A DNA stretch of 60,713 nt. It comes from Paludibacter sp. (GTDB lineage Bacteria; Bacteroidota; Bacteroidia; Bacteroidales; Paludibacteraceae). The stretch is taken from NCBI GenBank assembly GCA_028703105.1, contig JAQVNN010000004.1:1-60713 (forward strand), in the 5' to 3' direction. The notes under the pieces are model-generated. The model saw only the letters and a list, made by a program, of their open reading frames with translations. It did not search any database and was not told the origin of the DNA. Positions 9,665 to 19,693 of this stretch are shown piece by piece. Position 1 is the first letter of the stretch. Each line of letters starts with the position of its first letter. The translations under genes and the position numbers were made by a program.

Positions 9665-9882
9665 CGTAAATAGGTATTAGTTTTTTTAAGGTATAAAAAA
9701 GATTGTGTTGTTTAGTTAACGCTTGCAAAGAAAAGCTGAATTTTGTTTTAAAACAAGTAAAAAAATATGTTTTATAACCTGTTTTTAGCGTTTTATGCTT
9801 AAAAACATACTTTTTTAATAAAAAACACTAAATATATAGTTTTACAAAAAAGCTGTATCTTTGTTCAGCAAAATAACATGCA

Positions 9883-10857
9883 ATGATACAAAAAATTTCA
9901 TTATTTCTGATAGCTGCTTTGTTTTTCTCATGCAGACAGCAAGCCAAACCAGTAGTTTCATCTGAAGTACCGGTTATCGTTCCTGCATTTTCTGCTGATT
10001 CGGCATACCATTACATACAAGGTCAGGTTAATTTTGGCCCGAGGGTACCGAATACGAATGCCCACAAGGCTTGTGCTGAATATTTAGTTGCGTCGCTTCA
10101 ACGTTTTGGTGCGAAAGTGACAGAGCAAAAGGTAAAACTAACTGCTTTCAATGGGAACACATTGGATGCTAATAATATTATTGCTTCTTTTAAACCGGAT
10201 GAACCACAACGAATTTTACTTTTTGCACACTGGGATAGCCGACCCTGGTCGGATCATGATCCGGATCCGAGAAACCATAACAAACCGGTGCTGGGTGCGA
10301 ACGACGGGGCAAGTGGTGTTGGTGTGTTGCTGGAAATTGGCCGTCAGATTGGGTTACAATCACCTCATCTGGGAGTAGATATAATATTTTTCGATGCGGA
10401 AGATTATGGCGCTCCGGAGGATTACAGGGGTAACAGTACTGATTCGTGGTGCCTTGGTTCACAATATTGGACAAAAAATCCGCATGTCAATGCCTACCGG
10501 GCAAAATTTGGTATCTTGTTAGATATGGTAGGAGCAAAAGGGGCCAAATTTTATCGCGAGCAAGTTTCCGACTATTATGCACGAAATATCGTGGATAGAA
10601 TCTGGAATACAGCGACTAACCTGGGTTTTGATAAGTATTTTATCAACAGGTCGGAAGGTTCTATAACGGATGATCATTTGTATGTCAATCAGATTGCCGG
10701 GATTCCCAGCGCTAATATTATACAGTATGACCCACAAAGTGAAAAAGGTTTTGGATATTACTGGCATACGGTAAACGACAACATGAGTAACATCAATAAG
10801 GAAACTTTGTTTGCTGTAGGTACAACGGTGATGCATGTGATTTATAATGAACAATGA
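9883..10857 (+). CDS. M28-family peptidase / glutaminyl-peptide cyclotransferase-like lipoprotein
   Basis: Lipobox LIAALFFSC; LLFAHWDSRPWSDHDPD...GANDGASGVGVLLEIGR zinc-peptidase motifs. Confidence 0.88.
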   Translation: MIQKISLFLIAALFFSCRQQAKPVVSSEVPVIVPAFSADSAYHYIQGQVNFGPRVPNTNAHKACAEYLVASLQRFGAKVTEQKVKLTAFNGNTLDANNIIASFKPDEPQRILLFAHWDSRPWSDHDPDPRNHNKPVLGANDGASGVGVLLEIGRQIGLQSPHLGVDIIFFDAEDYGAPEDYRGNSTDSWCLGSQYWTKNPHVNAYRAKFGILLDMVGAKGAKFYREQVSDYYARNIVDRIWNTATNLGFDKYFINRSEGSITDDHLYVNQIAGIPSANIIQYDPQSEKGFGYYWHTVNDNMSNINKETLFAVGTTVMHVIYNEQ

Positions 10858-11930
10858 AATACAAAAAGATTGCAGTAAAAATCGGAAGCAATGTCCTGAC
10901 CAGAACTGACGGGACTCTGGATGTTACCCGAATGTCGGCTTTGGTGGATCAGGTGGCAGCTTTGCATAAAAAAGGAGTAGAAATCGTATTGATTTCATCA
11001 GGCGCTGTGGCTTCAGGAAGAAGTATCATGGGCGTGTCGAAGAAAATGGACGTAGTTGATCAACGGCAACTTTTTTCAGCGGTAGGGCAGGCAAAACTGA
11101 TTAACCATTACTGGGATTTGTTCCGGGAACATGGAATTACAGTGGGACAAGTACTCACCATGAAAGAAAATTTCAGTAGTCGCAGGCATTATCTCAACCA
11201 GCGAAACTGCATGCAGGTTATGCTCGAAAACAAGGTGATTCCGGTTGTGAATGAGAACGATACCGTATCAGTTTCTGAATTGATGTTTACGGACAACGAC
11301 GAATTATCGGGTCTGATTGCCTCTATGATGGATATGGAAGCGCTGATTATCCTGAGTAATATTGACGGTATTTTCAATGGTTCACCTGATCATCCGGATT
11401 CGAAAGTCATCCGTGAAATCAGGAAAGGAGAAGATGTGTCTGATTTTATTCAATCTTCGAAATCATCCTTTGGAAGAGGAGGTATGGCAACCAAAACCTC
11501 TATTGCCCGCAAAATTGCTGATGAAGGAATTGAAGTGTATATTGCCAATGGAAAAAAAGAAAACATCCTGATTCAGTTATTAGATAAAAAAACGGATGTG
11601 GTTTGTACGCATTTTGTTGCTTCATCGGAGACCGTATCTTCTGTAAAAAAATGGATAGCTCACAGTGAAGGCTTTGCCAAAGGCGAAATTCACGTGAATG
11701 AAAATGCCGCCAAAGCGCTGACCGGAGAAAATGCAGTGAGTTTACTTCCTGTAGGGGTAACTACTATTTCGGGAGAATTTGAAAAAGATGATATTGTAAA
11801 AATCATCGACGAAAACGGGAAATCGCTGGGTATTGGCAAAGTGCAGTACGACAGCGAAAAAGCCCGCGAGCTAATCGGTAAAAAGAATCAAAAGCCGATT
11901 GTGCATTGTGATTATTTGTATTTGGAATAA
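10854..11930 (+). CDS. proB: Glutamate 5-kinase
   Basis: KIAVKIGSNVLT...LISSGAVASGRSIMG...VNENDTVSV and C-terminal PUA-like domain. Confidence 0.96.
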   Translation: MKYKKIAVKIGSNVLTRTDGTLDVTRMSALVDQVAALHKKGVEIVLISSGAVASGRSIMGVSKKMDVVDQRQLFSAVGQAKLINHYWDLFREHGITVGQVLTMKENFSSRRHYLNQRNCMQVMLENKVIPVVNENDTVSVSELMFTDNDELSGLIASMMDMEALIILSNIDGIFNGSPDHPDSKVIREIRKGEDVSDFIQSSKSSFGRGGMATKTSIARKIADEGIEVYIANGKKENILIQLLDKKTDVVCTHFVASSETVSSVKKWIAHSEGFAKGEIHVNENAAKALTGENAVSLLPVGVTTISGEFEKDDIVKIIDENGKSLGIGKVQYDSEKARELIGKKNQKPIVHCDYLYLE

Positions 11931-11967
11931 CCAATTACTGATGAATTGACAAGTAAATAAATGTCTT

Positions 11968-13200
11968 ATGAACTGGAAACAAACCTCCCTCATCGCTTCG
12001 CGCACATTAAATTTAGTAACCGACGAAACCATCAATCAGGTATTACTTGCCCTGGCTGATGCTGCCGTGGCAAAGACCGGTTATATACTGAGCGAAAATG
12101 CTAAGGATCTTGCTATAATGGACCGATCCAATCCAATGTACGACCGCCTGTTATTAACCAAAGAAAGAATTGAAGGCATCGCAGCGGATATCCGGAATGT
12201 GGCAAACTTACCATCTCCTCTTGGAAAAGTAAAAATGGAGATTGATCGTCCCAACGGTATGAAAATCACCAAAGTCAGCGTGCCCTTCGGAGTAATCGGG
12301 ATTATATACGAAGCGCGTCCGAATGTCAGTTTTGACGTGTTTTCCCTCTGTCTGAAATCGGGCAATGCCTGTATTTTGAAGGGCGGAACAGATGCTTATA
12401 ATTCGAATAAAGCCATTGTTGAGCTGATTCAGAAAGTGTTGACAAAGTATGGTTTGGATAAAAACATCGTAGCCCTGCTTCCCGCAGGAAGAGAAGCCAC
12501 CGCTGAACTGATGAATGCCGTGGGTTATGTGGACTTGATTATCCCGCGGGGAGGAAAAGGACTTATTGAGTTTGTCCGTGATAATTCACGTATTCCGGTG
12601 ATTGAAACGGGCGCCGGCATTTGTCATACTTATTTCGATGAATTCGGGGATGTTGAAAAAGGAAAATCTATTATCTTTAATGCTAAAACACGGCGTGTAA
12701 GTGTGTGCAATGCCCTGGATTGTCTGGTGATTCATGCTTCCAGACTCGAAGATTTACCTACATTATGTGCAAAATTAGCTGAAAAAAACGTAATTATCTA
12801 CGCCGATGAACCGTCTTATGTAATGTTAGAGCATAAATATCCATTTTTAGAACATGCCCTTGGGGAAAGTTTCGGAACAGAGTTTTTAGACTATAAAATG
12901 TCGGTTAAAACAGTATCATCCATAACGGAAGCCGTTGAGCACATTTCCATTAACAGCTCCAAACACAGCGAATGCATCATCAGTGAAAACGAACAAAATA
13001 TTCAGTATTTCGATAAAATGGTCGATGCAGCCTGTGTTTACACCAATGTTTCGACGGCATTTACCGATGGAGCACAATTTGGCCTGGGAGCTGAAATCGG
13101 TATCAGTACTCAGAAAATGCACGCACGAGGACCGATGGCATTAGAAGAACTTTGTTCCTATAAATGGATCATAAAAGGCGACGGACAAACCCGCTTTTAA
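11968..13200 (+). CDS. proA: Glutamate-5-semialdehyde dehydrogenase
   Basis: [36 protein letters not shown]...[25 protein letters not shown]. Confidence 0.96.
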   Translation: MNWKQTSLIASRTLNLVTDETINQVLLALADAAVAKTGYILSENAKDLAIMDRSNPMYDRLLLTKERIEGIAADIRNVANLPSPLGKVKMEIDRPNGMKITKVSVPFGVIGIIYEARPNVSFDVFSLCLKSGNACILKGGTDAYNSNKAIVELIQKVLTKYGLDKNIVALLPAGREATAELMNAVGYVDLIIPRGGKGLIEFVRDNSRIPVIETGAGICHTYFDEFGDVEKGKSIIFNAKTRRVSVCNALDCLVIHASRLEDLPTLCAKLAEKNVIIYADEPSYVMLEHKYPFLEHALGESFGTEFLDYKMSVKTVSSITEAVEHISINSSKHSECIISENEQNIQYFDKMVDAACVYTNVSTAFTDGAQFGLGAEIGISTQKMHARGPMALEELCSYKWIIKGDGQTRF

Positions 13201-13417
13201 ACCCATAATTTCAACATTCACAGCATTGTAATTAAAAAAAAAATCGATTTTTTTGCATATTCGGAAATATTTGTTTTCCTTTGTCGCTGAGAATGATGCG
13301 TAAAATATCGCATGGTTATTTCTGACTCTTACCTTTCAGGCAGATTTTGTTTTAACCAATACGTTTGTTTATGCTGTTCTTAAAAGGTTTATTTATTCAT
13401 TTTATTTTTTATTTTTT

Positions 13418-13660
13418 ATGAACATTTATGTAGGTAACTTAAGTTACAGAGTCCGTGAAAATGACCTGCAAGGGGTTATGGCCGAATACGGCGAAGTTCA
13501 ATCTTGCAAAATTATCAAAGATCGCGAAACAAACAAATCAAAAGGTTTTGCCTTCGTTGAAATGGATGATGCAGGAGGCGAAAAAGCAATTGCAGAATTA
13601 AACGGGGCTGACCTGGATGGTCGTACCATGGTAGTTAAAGAAGCCAGACCAAAAGCTTAA
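13418..13660 (+). CDS. RRM-domain RNA-binding protein
   Basis: 80 aa; RNP2 NIYVGNLSY and RNP1 KGFAFVEM. Confidence 0.95.
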   Translation: MNIYVGNLSYRVRENDLQGVMAEYGEVQSCKIIKDRETNKSKGFAFVEMDDAGGEKAIAELNGADLDGRTMVVKEARPKA

Positions 13661-13763
13661 CAAACTTTCTGATTCAGGAATTAAACTTCTGTTGTCCTAT
13701 GTGATAGCAGGAGTTTTTTAGTTTTATACCCACTCCACAGTATCATTATTTACAAACATTTAT

Positions 13764-13771
13764 TATATTTG
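13764..13771 (+). promoter_or_regulatory. Putative -7 box upstream of satD
   Basis: TATATTTG matches TAnnTTTG and lies immediately 5' of the palindrome array. Confidence 0.4.
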
Positions 13772-13777
13772 CGCCAA

Positions 13778-13853
13778 ATAACCTGTATGGGTTATAATTC
13801 CATATAATAACCTACGAAGGTTATGAGTTAACAAAATAATCTGTAGAGTTAAT
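13778..13853. promoter_or_regulatory. Triple palindromic operator-like array, 29-bp period
   Basis: ATAACC-tgtatg-GGTTAT (13778-13795), ATAACC-tacgaa-GGTTAT (13807-13824), degenerate ATAATC-tgtaga-GTTAAT (13836-13853); starts exactly 29 bp apart. Confidence 0.75.
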
Positions 13854-13903
13854 TATAAAATAAGATATTATAGACAGTTAAATTATTCAAAATCAACAGC
13901 AAG

Positions 13904-14593
13904 ATGGAAACTTATGCCGTCATAACCGGCGATTTAGTAAAGTCGCGTAAAATCAGGAATGAAGATGTTGAGTCGGTGATTGAATCATTAAAAGAATGTT
14001 TTTCGGATATCAATCATTTTCATTTAAACGGGAAAGGTAAATTTGAACTTTACAGAGGCGATAGTTTTCAATATTTGATTCCTGAGCCTCAAAAAGCATT
14101 GTTAATCGGGATCATAATCCGCGCAAAACTGCGCACTTATGAACCAAAATACAACAATTCTTCTCAGAATAAATCCAAAAAACCAATAAAATACGCCTTC
14201 TCGGATGCCCGGATAGCAATAGGTTTAGGCAATATGAGTTATGATGCAAACAAAGTTACCGAGTCGCAGGGTGAGGCATTTGAAAAATCGGGAAAAGCAT
14301 TCGATAAACTTGGAAAAAATAATGATCGGTTGTTAATTGCCACATTCAATAAAGAAATAAACGAGGAGTTGGAAACAGAATGTTTACTTGCCGATGCCAT
14401 CATCAGTAAGTGGACCGCAAGTACTGCAGAGGCAATGTATCATCATTTATTGTATGATAAAAATCAATATGAACTATCGGAAATACTTCGTATCACACAA
14501 CCGGCAGTACACAAACGGCTCAGTGTTTATGGAAATCTAAAGAGTATTCAGTCATTTATAAATCGCTATAATTGTCTAATTAACACAATCTGA
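13904..14593 (+). CDS. SatD-family protein with C-terminal helix-turn-helix
   Basis: METYAVITGDLVKSR...ELYRGDSFQ...DARIAIGLG...SQGEAFEKSGKAFD; C-terminal YELSEILRITQPAVHKRLSVYG HTH-like; followed by a DUF3307-like gene. Confidence 0.8.
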   Translation: METYAVITGDLVKSRKIRNEDVESVIESLKECFSDINHFHLNGKGKFELYRGDSFQYLIPEPQKALLIGIIIRAKLRTYEPKYNNSSQNKSKKPIKYAFSDARIAIGLGNMSYDANKVTESQGEAFEKSGKAFDKLGKNNDRLLIATFNKEINEELETECLLADAIISKWTASTAEAMYHHLLYDKNQYELSEILRITQPAVHKRLSVYGNLKSIQSFINRYNCLINTI

Positions 14594-14597
14594 TACT

Positions 14598-15341
14598 ATG
14601 AATCCTATGAATTTTGATCTGTTATTGCGCATTTTGGTAGCCCATTTTATTGCGGATTTTGTTTTGCAATCAACTACCATGGCGAAGAAAAAAGATAAAT
14701 ATGGTGTAAAATCGACTTACTTTTGGTTTCACATAGGGATTCATGTGCTGATATTAGCACTTATTCTTTGGAATTATCATTTATGGCCGGTATTATTGGG
14801 TATTAGCGTTGGACATTTCCTGATTGATGCCATTAAAACAAGAATTGCCAGAACATCAACGTACGTTTTTATAGTTGATCAAACATTACATGTTGTGATA
14901 ATTATTGCTGTGTGGCTCGTATATACCCAACAACAAGCTCTGTTAGTTGAGAAAATATCTGAACTGGTTTCTAATCAAAAAATTTGGGGAATAATACTGG
15001 CCTATACGCTTGTCACTATTCCTACGGGCGTATTTATTGGTAAAGTAACCGGGAAATGGGCAAAAGAACTCGAAAAGCATCCCGATGCAAAAAAGAAAAG
15101 CGGATTAAATAGTGCGGGTAAATGGATTGGCATTTTAGAACGGATACTGATTATCACTTTTATTATTGCCAATGAATTTGGTGCCATAGGTTTTCTGTTG
15201 GCTGCAAAATCGGTATTCCGGTTTGGCGACTTAAACAATGATTCAGAACACAAAAAAACAGAATATATCATCGTTGGTACTTTATTAAGTTTTGTATTTG
15301 CCATCGGAATAGGGTTGATGTATAAGGTTATTTACATGTAA
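14598..15341 (+). CDS. DUF3307-domain multi-pass membrane protein
   Basis: LLLRILVAHFIADFVLQSTTMAKKKDKYGVKS...FWFHIGIHVLILALILW...GHFLIDAIK typical DUF3307. Confidence 0.85.
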   Translation: MNPMNFDLLLRILVAHFIADFVLQSTTMAKKKDKYGVKSTYFWFHIGIHVLILALILWNYHLWPVLLGISVGHFLIDAIKTRIARTSTYVFIVDQTLHVVIIIAVWLVYTQQQALLVEKISELVSNQKIWGIILAYTLVTIPTGVFIGKVTGKWAKELEKHPDAKKKSGLNSAGKWIGILERILIITFIIANEFGAIGFLLAAKSVFRFGDLNNDSEHKKTEYIIVGTLLSFVFAIGIGLMYKVIYM

Positions 15342-15428
15342 ATTTGAACTATTCACAGATGTAGAAAAAGGTAAAATTCAATTTTTTTGATGAATTGGTT
15401 TTAGGACAGGTATTGAATTTATTAAGTC

Positions 15429-16301
15429 ATGAAAATTAAAGGGTTATTGCACAATTCCAATTTAGGTTCGAGAATTCTCCAGTTAACTGGAGTTTCGTTG
15501 TTTTTCATGTTGTTGTTTTCCCTGATTTCGCTCTGGATAACACAGGGTGACTTGTCGGACATCAATTCAATTAAACTAGCCCAGTTTATGCAATCACTGG
15601 GTCTGTTTGTAATACCGCCTTTTTTGTTGGCTTACCTGTGGAGTGAAAAACCGCTTCAATACCTTCGAATAGACAGCAAGCCCCTATCTAAAGATGTTAT
15701 ACTGGCTGTAATCATCATGCTTTCTGCTGTTCCGGCGATAAATTTGCTGGGAGAGATTAATCATGCCTTTCCTTTCCCCGATTCTTTATCCTGGTTTGAA
15801 AATCAACTCGTTGATCTTGAAAAAAGAGCGGAAGACCTTACCCTCAGAATGCTGGACGTTGATAACCCGACCGGTTTACTGATTAATCTCGGACTAATCG
15901 CAATTATTCCGGCCGTCGGCGAAGAACTTTTTTTCAGGGGAATCATTCAACCGCTATTGCAGAACAAACTCAAAGCCCATGCTGCAGTCTGGATTACAGC
16001 CATTATCTTCAGCGCCATTCACCTTCAATTCTTTGGCTTTATTCCCCGCATGCTGATGGGGGCTTTGCTCGGGTATCTGTTCTTGTGGACAGGCAATATT
16101 TGGGTGCCGGTTGTAGCACATTTTACCAACAATGCCGCAGCGGTGCTGTTTTACTATTTCAAAGGAGATGGAGCACATGCTTTAGATCTTGAAAACATCG
16201 GAAAATCAGAAACGTATTTTGCCGGCATCATCAGCATGGTATTGGTATTGCTGCTGATTTATTATTTCAGAAAGCAGACAAAACGCTTTTCAGCAGTATA
16301 G
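15429..16301 (+). CDS. CPBP-family intramembrane metalloprotease (Abi/CAAX)
   Basis: AVGEELFFRGIIQPLL, FSAIHLQFFGFIPRMLMGALLGYLFLWTGNIWVPVVAHFTNN. Confidence 0.94.
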   Translation: MKIKGLLHNSNLGSRILQLTGVSLFFMLLFSLISLWITQGDLSDINSIKLAQFMQSLGLFVIPPFLLAYLWSEKPLQYLRIDSKPLSKDVILAVIIMLSAVPAINLLGEINHAFPFPDSLSWFENQLVDLEKRAEDLTLRMLDVDNPTGLLINLGLIAIIPAVGEELFFRGIIQPLLQNKLKAHAAVWITAIIFSAIHLQFFGFIPRMLMGALLGYLFLWTGNIWVPVVAHFTNNAAAVLFYYFKGDGAHALDLENIGKSETYFAGIISMVLVLLLIYYFRKQTKRFSAV

Positions 16302-16310
16302 CTGTCAGAG

Positions 16311-16703
16311 TTATATTGTTCTTCTCTCCCTAACAATCATCAGCGCTTCGTCTTTGATGTCTTCCGGAAGTTCAATTTTCCGGAGTTGCAAACTGCGCAG
16401 CCATCCGGCGACATCGCTTTCTTTCAGGGTGTAAAAAACGTCCGCAAGCTGGTTTCTCTGAAATTCAGTATAGGAAAATGGATTTGTATCTGACAGTTGA
16501 TCCAGTTCTTCATCGTCATAATAAACAATTTCACAATCCGGATTAAGAAGAGAGTCGCGTTGACATACCTCATGCGCACCACAACATTCTTCATCCACTT
16601 GTAAGGTAATTTCAACCTCTTCCTGTTTTTTTCTTCTGTTGAGATAAGTGAACAACATCAACAGCCCTGCTCCGGCAATTAAAAGTATAATAAGTACCCA
16701 CAT
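16311..16703 (-). CDS. Conserved hypothetical membrane-anchored protein
   Basis: N-terminal TM helix, Cys-containing ECCGAHEVCQRD motif, acidic middle; intact 130-aa ORF. Confidence 0.65.
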   Translation of the reverse strand: MWVLIILLIAGAGLLMLFTYLNRRKKQEEVEITLQVDEECCGAHEVCQRDSLLNPDCEIVYYDDEELDQLSDTNPFSYTEFQRNQLADVFYTLKESDVAGWLRSLQLRKIELPEDIKDEALMIVRERRTI

Positions 16704-16721
16704 TTATATAAAATTTTATTG

Positions 16722-16753
16722 AAACCTGTCAGGTTTAAAAACCTGACAAGTTT
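16722..16753. repeat. AAACCTGTCAGG...CCTGACAAGTTT palindromic repeat
   Basis: 12-bp imperfect inverted repeat (one mismatch); core shared with 57111-57145. Confidence 0.65.
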
Positions 16754-16899
16754 GTCGTAAAATAAAATCACCGCAAAATTACGTAATTGTAGTTGAAATT
16801 AGCTATTTTTGTACGTTAAAAATACAATAGAAAGGCTATTTTCCAGTTTTAGACAAAGGGGTTGCCGTCGTCTCTGAAACCTGTAAAATCAACTTTATT

Positions 16900-19692
16900 T
16901 TGAAGCAAAAACACCTGTATATTTGTTGCACGCTGGCATTACTGCTCGTAATTTCGGGATGTTCCATGAATAAGAACACCTGGACCACCCGGACTATTCA
17001 GTCGGTCAATACCCGTTTTAATGTTCATTTCAACGGGAAGGTCAGTTACGATGATGCTATCAAAGCCATCCATGAAGCCAATAAAGATGATTATGGTCTG
17101 GTTATTCCGATGTATCCCATCAGCAATCATGAGAATGCCGCTGCCGGAACCAGTCAGCTGAACAGAGCCATTGAGAAATGCCGCAAAGCCATCAAAACCC
17201 GTTCGATCAAGATCAAACCGGAATACAATCGCCGTAAAGCAGGCAAGAAGGGTTACCGGGCTTTCACGAATCAGGAAGAATACAATCCCTTTATGGATGA
17301 AGTGTGGTTATTGCTCGCGAAAGCTGAGTTTCACAAAGCCGATTTTCTCGGTGCAGTGGGGACCTTCAACTACATTGCCCGTCATTTCAAAGAAAATGAA
17401 GAATTGGGCATGACCTGTCAGTTGTGGGTAGTTCGTTCTTATGCAGAAATGGGATGGATTTATGAAGCGGAAGATATGCTGAGTAAGCTGAATCAGAAAA
17501 ATTTAAAAGGCGATAATGTAGGGTTATATGCATCGGTTTATGCTGATTTGTTGTTAAAAAAAGCACAATACCGGGAAGCTATACCTTTCCTAGAAATGGC
17601 ATTGGAACGGGAAAATGATAAGGCACTGAAAATCAGATTTTCTTATTTACTGGCTCAACTGTATCAGCAAACCGGGAATAAGCAGAAAGCCCATGATGCT
17701 TATTCAAATCTGATTAAAAAAAATCCGCCTTACGAAATGGCTTTCAATGCTACCATCAGCAAGGCGGGATTGTTCCTGGATAATATGCAGAATATTCGCC
17801 GCGAGTTATTGAAAATGACCAAAAACTTCAACAACAGGGACTATCTGGACCAGCTTTATTACACCATCGGGAAATCTTATCTGCATGACAAAGATACAGT
17901 CAAAGCGCTGAATTATTTCCATGAAGCAGTAGATAACAGTACCCGGAATGGAATTGACAAGGCGGTGACGTTGATGCTGATGGGTGACCTGTATTATGCA
18001 AAGAAAGCATATGTGAAGGCACAGCCTTGTTATGATGAAGCATCCAAAATTATTACCATCGACCATCCGGATTACCCACGTGTATTCAAAAGAGCGGAAG
18101 TACTTTCCGAACTGGTTGTGCAACATGAGATGGTGGTATTACAAGATAGCCTGCAAAAGCTCTCGGCCATGTCGGAAGCAGACAGACTGAAAAACATCAA
18201 TGCATATATAGCCAAACTGGAACAAGAGGAAAAACTAGCCGTCGAAAAAGAGGAGAGAACGAGGCAGTTGCAGGAGGAAAATCAGGAACGAGCGGGTCAG
18301 GTAGCAGCTATGCCCATGATTGGAGGTCGAAATCCTCAGGGAGAATGGTATTTTTACAATCCGAATCTGATTCGCAGCGGACAAACGGAATTTCAGTCCC
18401 GTTGGGGAAGACGAAAGCTGGAAGATAACTGGAGACGAGTTAATAAATCAGCCGTACTCTTTGGGGATGAACCTACAAATGGGACTGTTGCAAACGACAC
18501 TTTACCTAACGATTTGGTACCAGGATATGAAACAGGTATATTTGCAGAGGGGGGAGTTCAACAACAGGGAGAAGCAATTCCGGACAATAAAAATCCGGCT
18601 TATTACCTGAGACAGATACCGGTTACCGAAGAGCAACTTGCCCGTTCGAGTCAAATCTGGGCGGAAGCGTTGTTTAATATGGGGATGATTTACAAAGACA
18701 AGCTGGAAGATTTGCCGCTATCAATCGAAACCTTCAGGGAATATATGGAACGCTTTGACGGTTATGAGCTGGTTCCGGATGCACTGTATCAGTCGTATCT
18801 GATGCACACCAGACTAAGCCAGGTTGCGGAAGCGGAAACAGCTAGGGAGAAGTTGATAAATGGTTTTCCCGACAACCGGTACGCACAGTTGCTTGCTAAT
18901 CCCAACTACATCGAAACCAAGCAGCAAATGTTTGTCGAGCAGGATTCGATATATCGATTGGCATATGAAGCATTCAATAAAACTGATTTTGAGACGGTCT
19001 TCAGTCAGGTTCAGTATGTTGCTGAAAAATATCCGATGAGTACCCTGATGCCGAAATTCCTTTTTCTGAAAGCACTCAGCATTGGTAAAACAAAAGAAAC
19101 GGAGCAATTTGAGCAAGCATTAACTGAACTACTTGATGCTTATCCAACCAGTGATGTGAGCTCCATTTTGAAAGATATGCTGGCCTTGATAAAACAGGGA
19201 CGAGAAGCACAACAGGGTACAACCCACGGCACCATCCTGGCTCGTCGTGAGGTGCAGGTGAAAGTTGACAATGGCGATAGCATAACCCTGGCTTTCAGTC
19301 CGGATAAACAAACCATGCACCGAGTGATGCTGATATCGTCGGAGCCGGAAGAATCGTTGTATGCGCTTCAGTTTCAGTTGGCCATATTTAATTTCTCGCG
19401 TTTTCTGCTGAAAGATTTCGAACTGAATATCAGCAGAATTGATGCAACGAGAAACGTGTTGTCTGTTTTCGATTTCGACAATTACGCCGATGCTGTCTGG
19501 TATCTGGAAACCATTTCGGAAGAAGAGGAAATTGTAAAACTGATGAAAGAGTTAAAAACTTTCCCGATGGTTATTTCCGACCACAATTATGCCTTAACAA
19601 AATCCGGATTTACCCTGGATGATTATCTGATGTACCGGTCGGAAATGGAATCTGAAAAAAAGTTTGATGAGGAAAATATTAAAATTGAATAA
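16900..19692 (+). CDS. porW: TPR lipoprotein, T9SS component PorW/SprE-like
   Basis: Lipobox LLLVISGCSM; NKNTWTTRTIQSVNTRFNVHFNGKVSYDDAI...; long TPR region. Confidence 0.85.
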   Translation: MKQKHLYICCTLALLLVISGCSMNKNTWTTRTIQSVNTRFNVHFNGKVSYDDAIKAIHEANKDDYGLVIPMYPISNHENAAAGTSQLNRAIEKCRKAIKTRSIKIKPEYNRRKAGKKGYRAFTNQEEYNPFMDEVWLLLAKAEFHKADFLGAVGTFNYIARHFKENEELGMTCQLWVVRSYAEMGWIYEAEDMLSKLNQKNLKGDNVGLYASVYADLLLKKAQYREAIPFLEMALERENDKALKIRFSYLLAQLYQQTGNKQKAHDAYSNLIKKNPPYEMAFNATISKAGLFLDNMQNIRRELLKMTKNFNNRDYLDQLYYTIGKSYLHDKDTVKALNYFHEAVDNSTRNGIDKAVTLMLMGDLYYAKKAYVKAQPCYDEASKIITIDHPDYPRVFKRAEVLSELVVQHEMVVLQDSLQKLSAMSEADRLKNINAYIAKLEQEEKLAVEKEERTRQLQEENQERAGQVAAMPMIGGRNPQGEWYFYNPNLIRSGQTEFQSRWGRRKLEDNWRRVNKSAVLFGDEPTNGTVANDTLPNDLVPGYETGIFAEGGVQQQGEAIPDNKNPAYYLRQIPVTEEQLARSSQIWAEALFNMGMIYKDKLEDLPLSIETFREYMERFDGYELVPDALYQSYLMHTRLSQVAEAETAREKLINGFPDNRYAQLLANPNYIETKQQMFVEQDSIYRLAYEAFNKTDFETVFSQVQYVAEKYPMSTLMPKFLFLKALSIGKTKETEQFEQALTELLDAYPTSDVSSILKDMLALIKQGREAQQGTTHGTILARREVQVKVDNGDSITLAFSPDKQTMHRVMLISSEPEESLYALQFQLAIFNFSRFLLKDFELNISRIDATRNVLSVFDFDNYADAVWYLETISEEEEIVKLMKELKTFPMVISDHNYALTKSGFTLDDYLMYRSEMESEKKFDEENIKIE

Positions 19693-19693
19693 G

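Noticed and set aside
9284-9665. Structured region as tmRNA, RNase P RNA or 6S RNA
   Set aside because: No tRNA-like ends with a T-loop/acceptor, no RNase P conserved core (GAGGAAAGUCC), and no long 6S-type single hairpin recognised.
13418-13660. RRM protein as something unusual
   Set aside because: Small RRM proteins with long A/T-rich leaders are ordinary in Bacteroidota.
15429-16301. CPBP protease as part of an abortive-infection system
   Set aside because: No toxin, restriction or phage-related neighbours; these proteases are common housekeeping membrane proteins.
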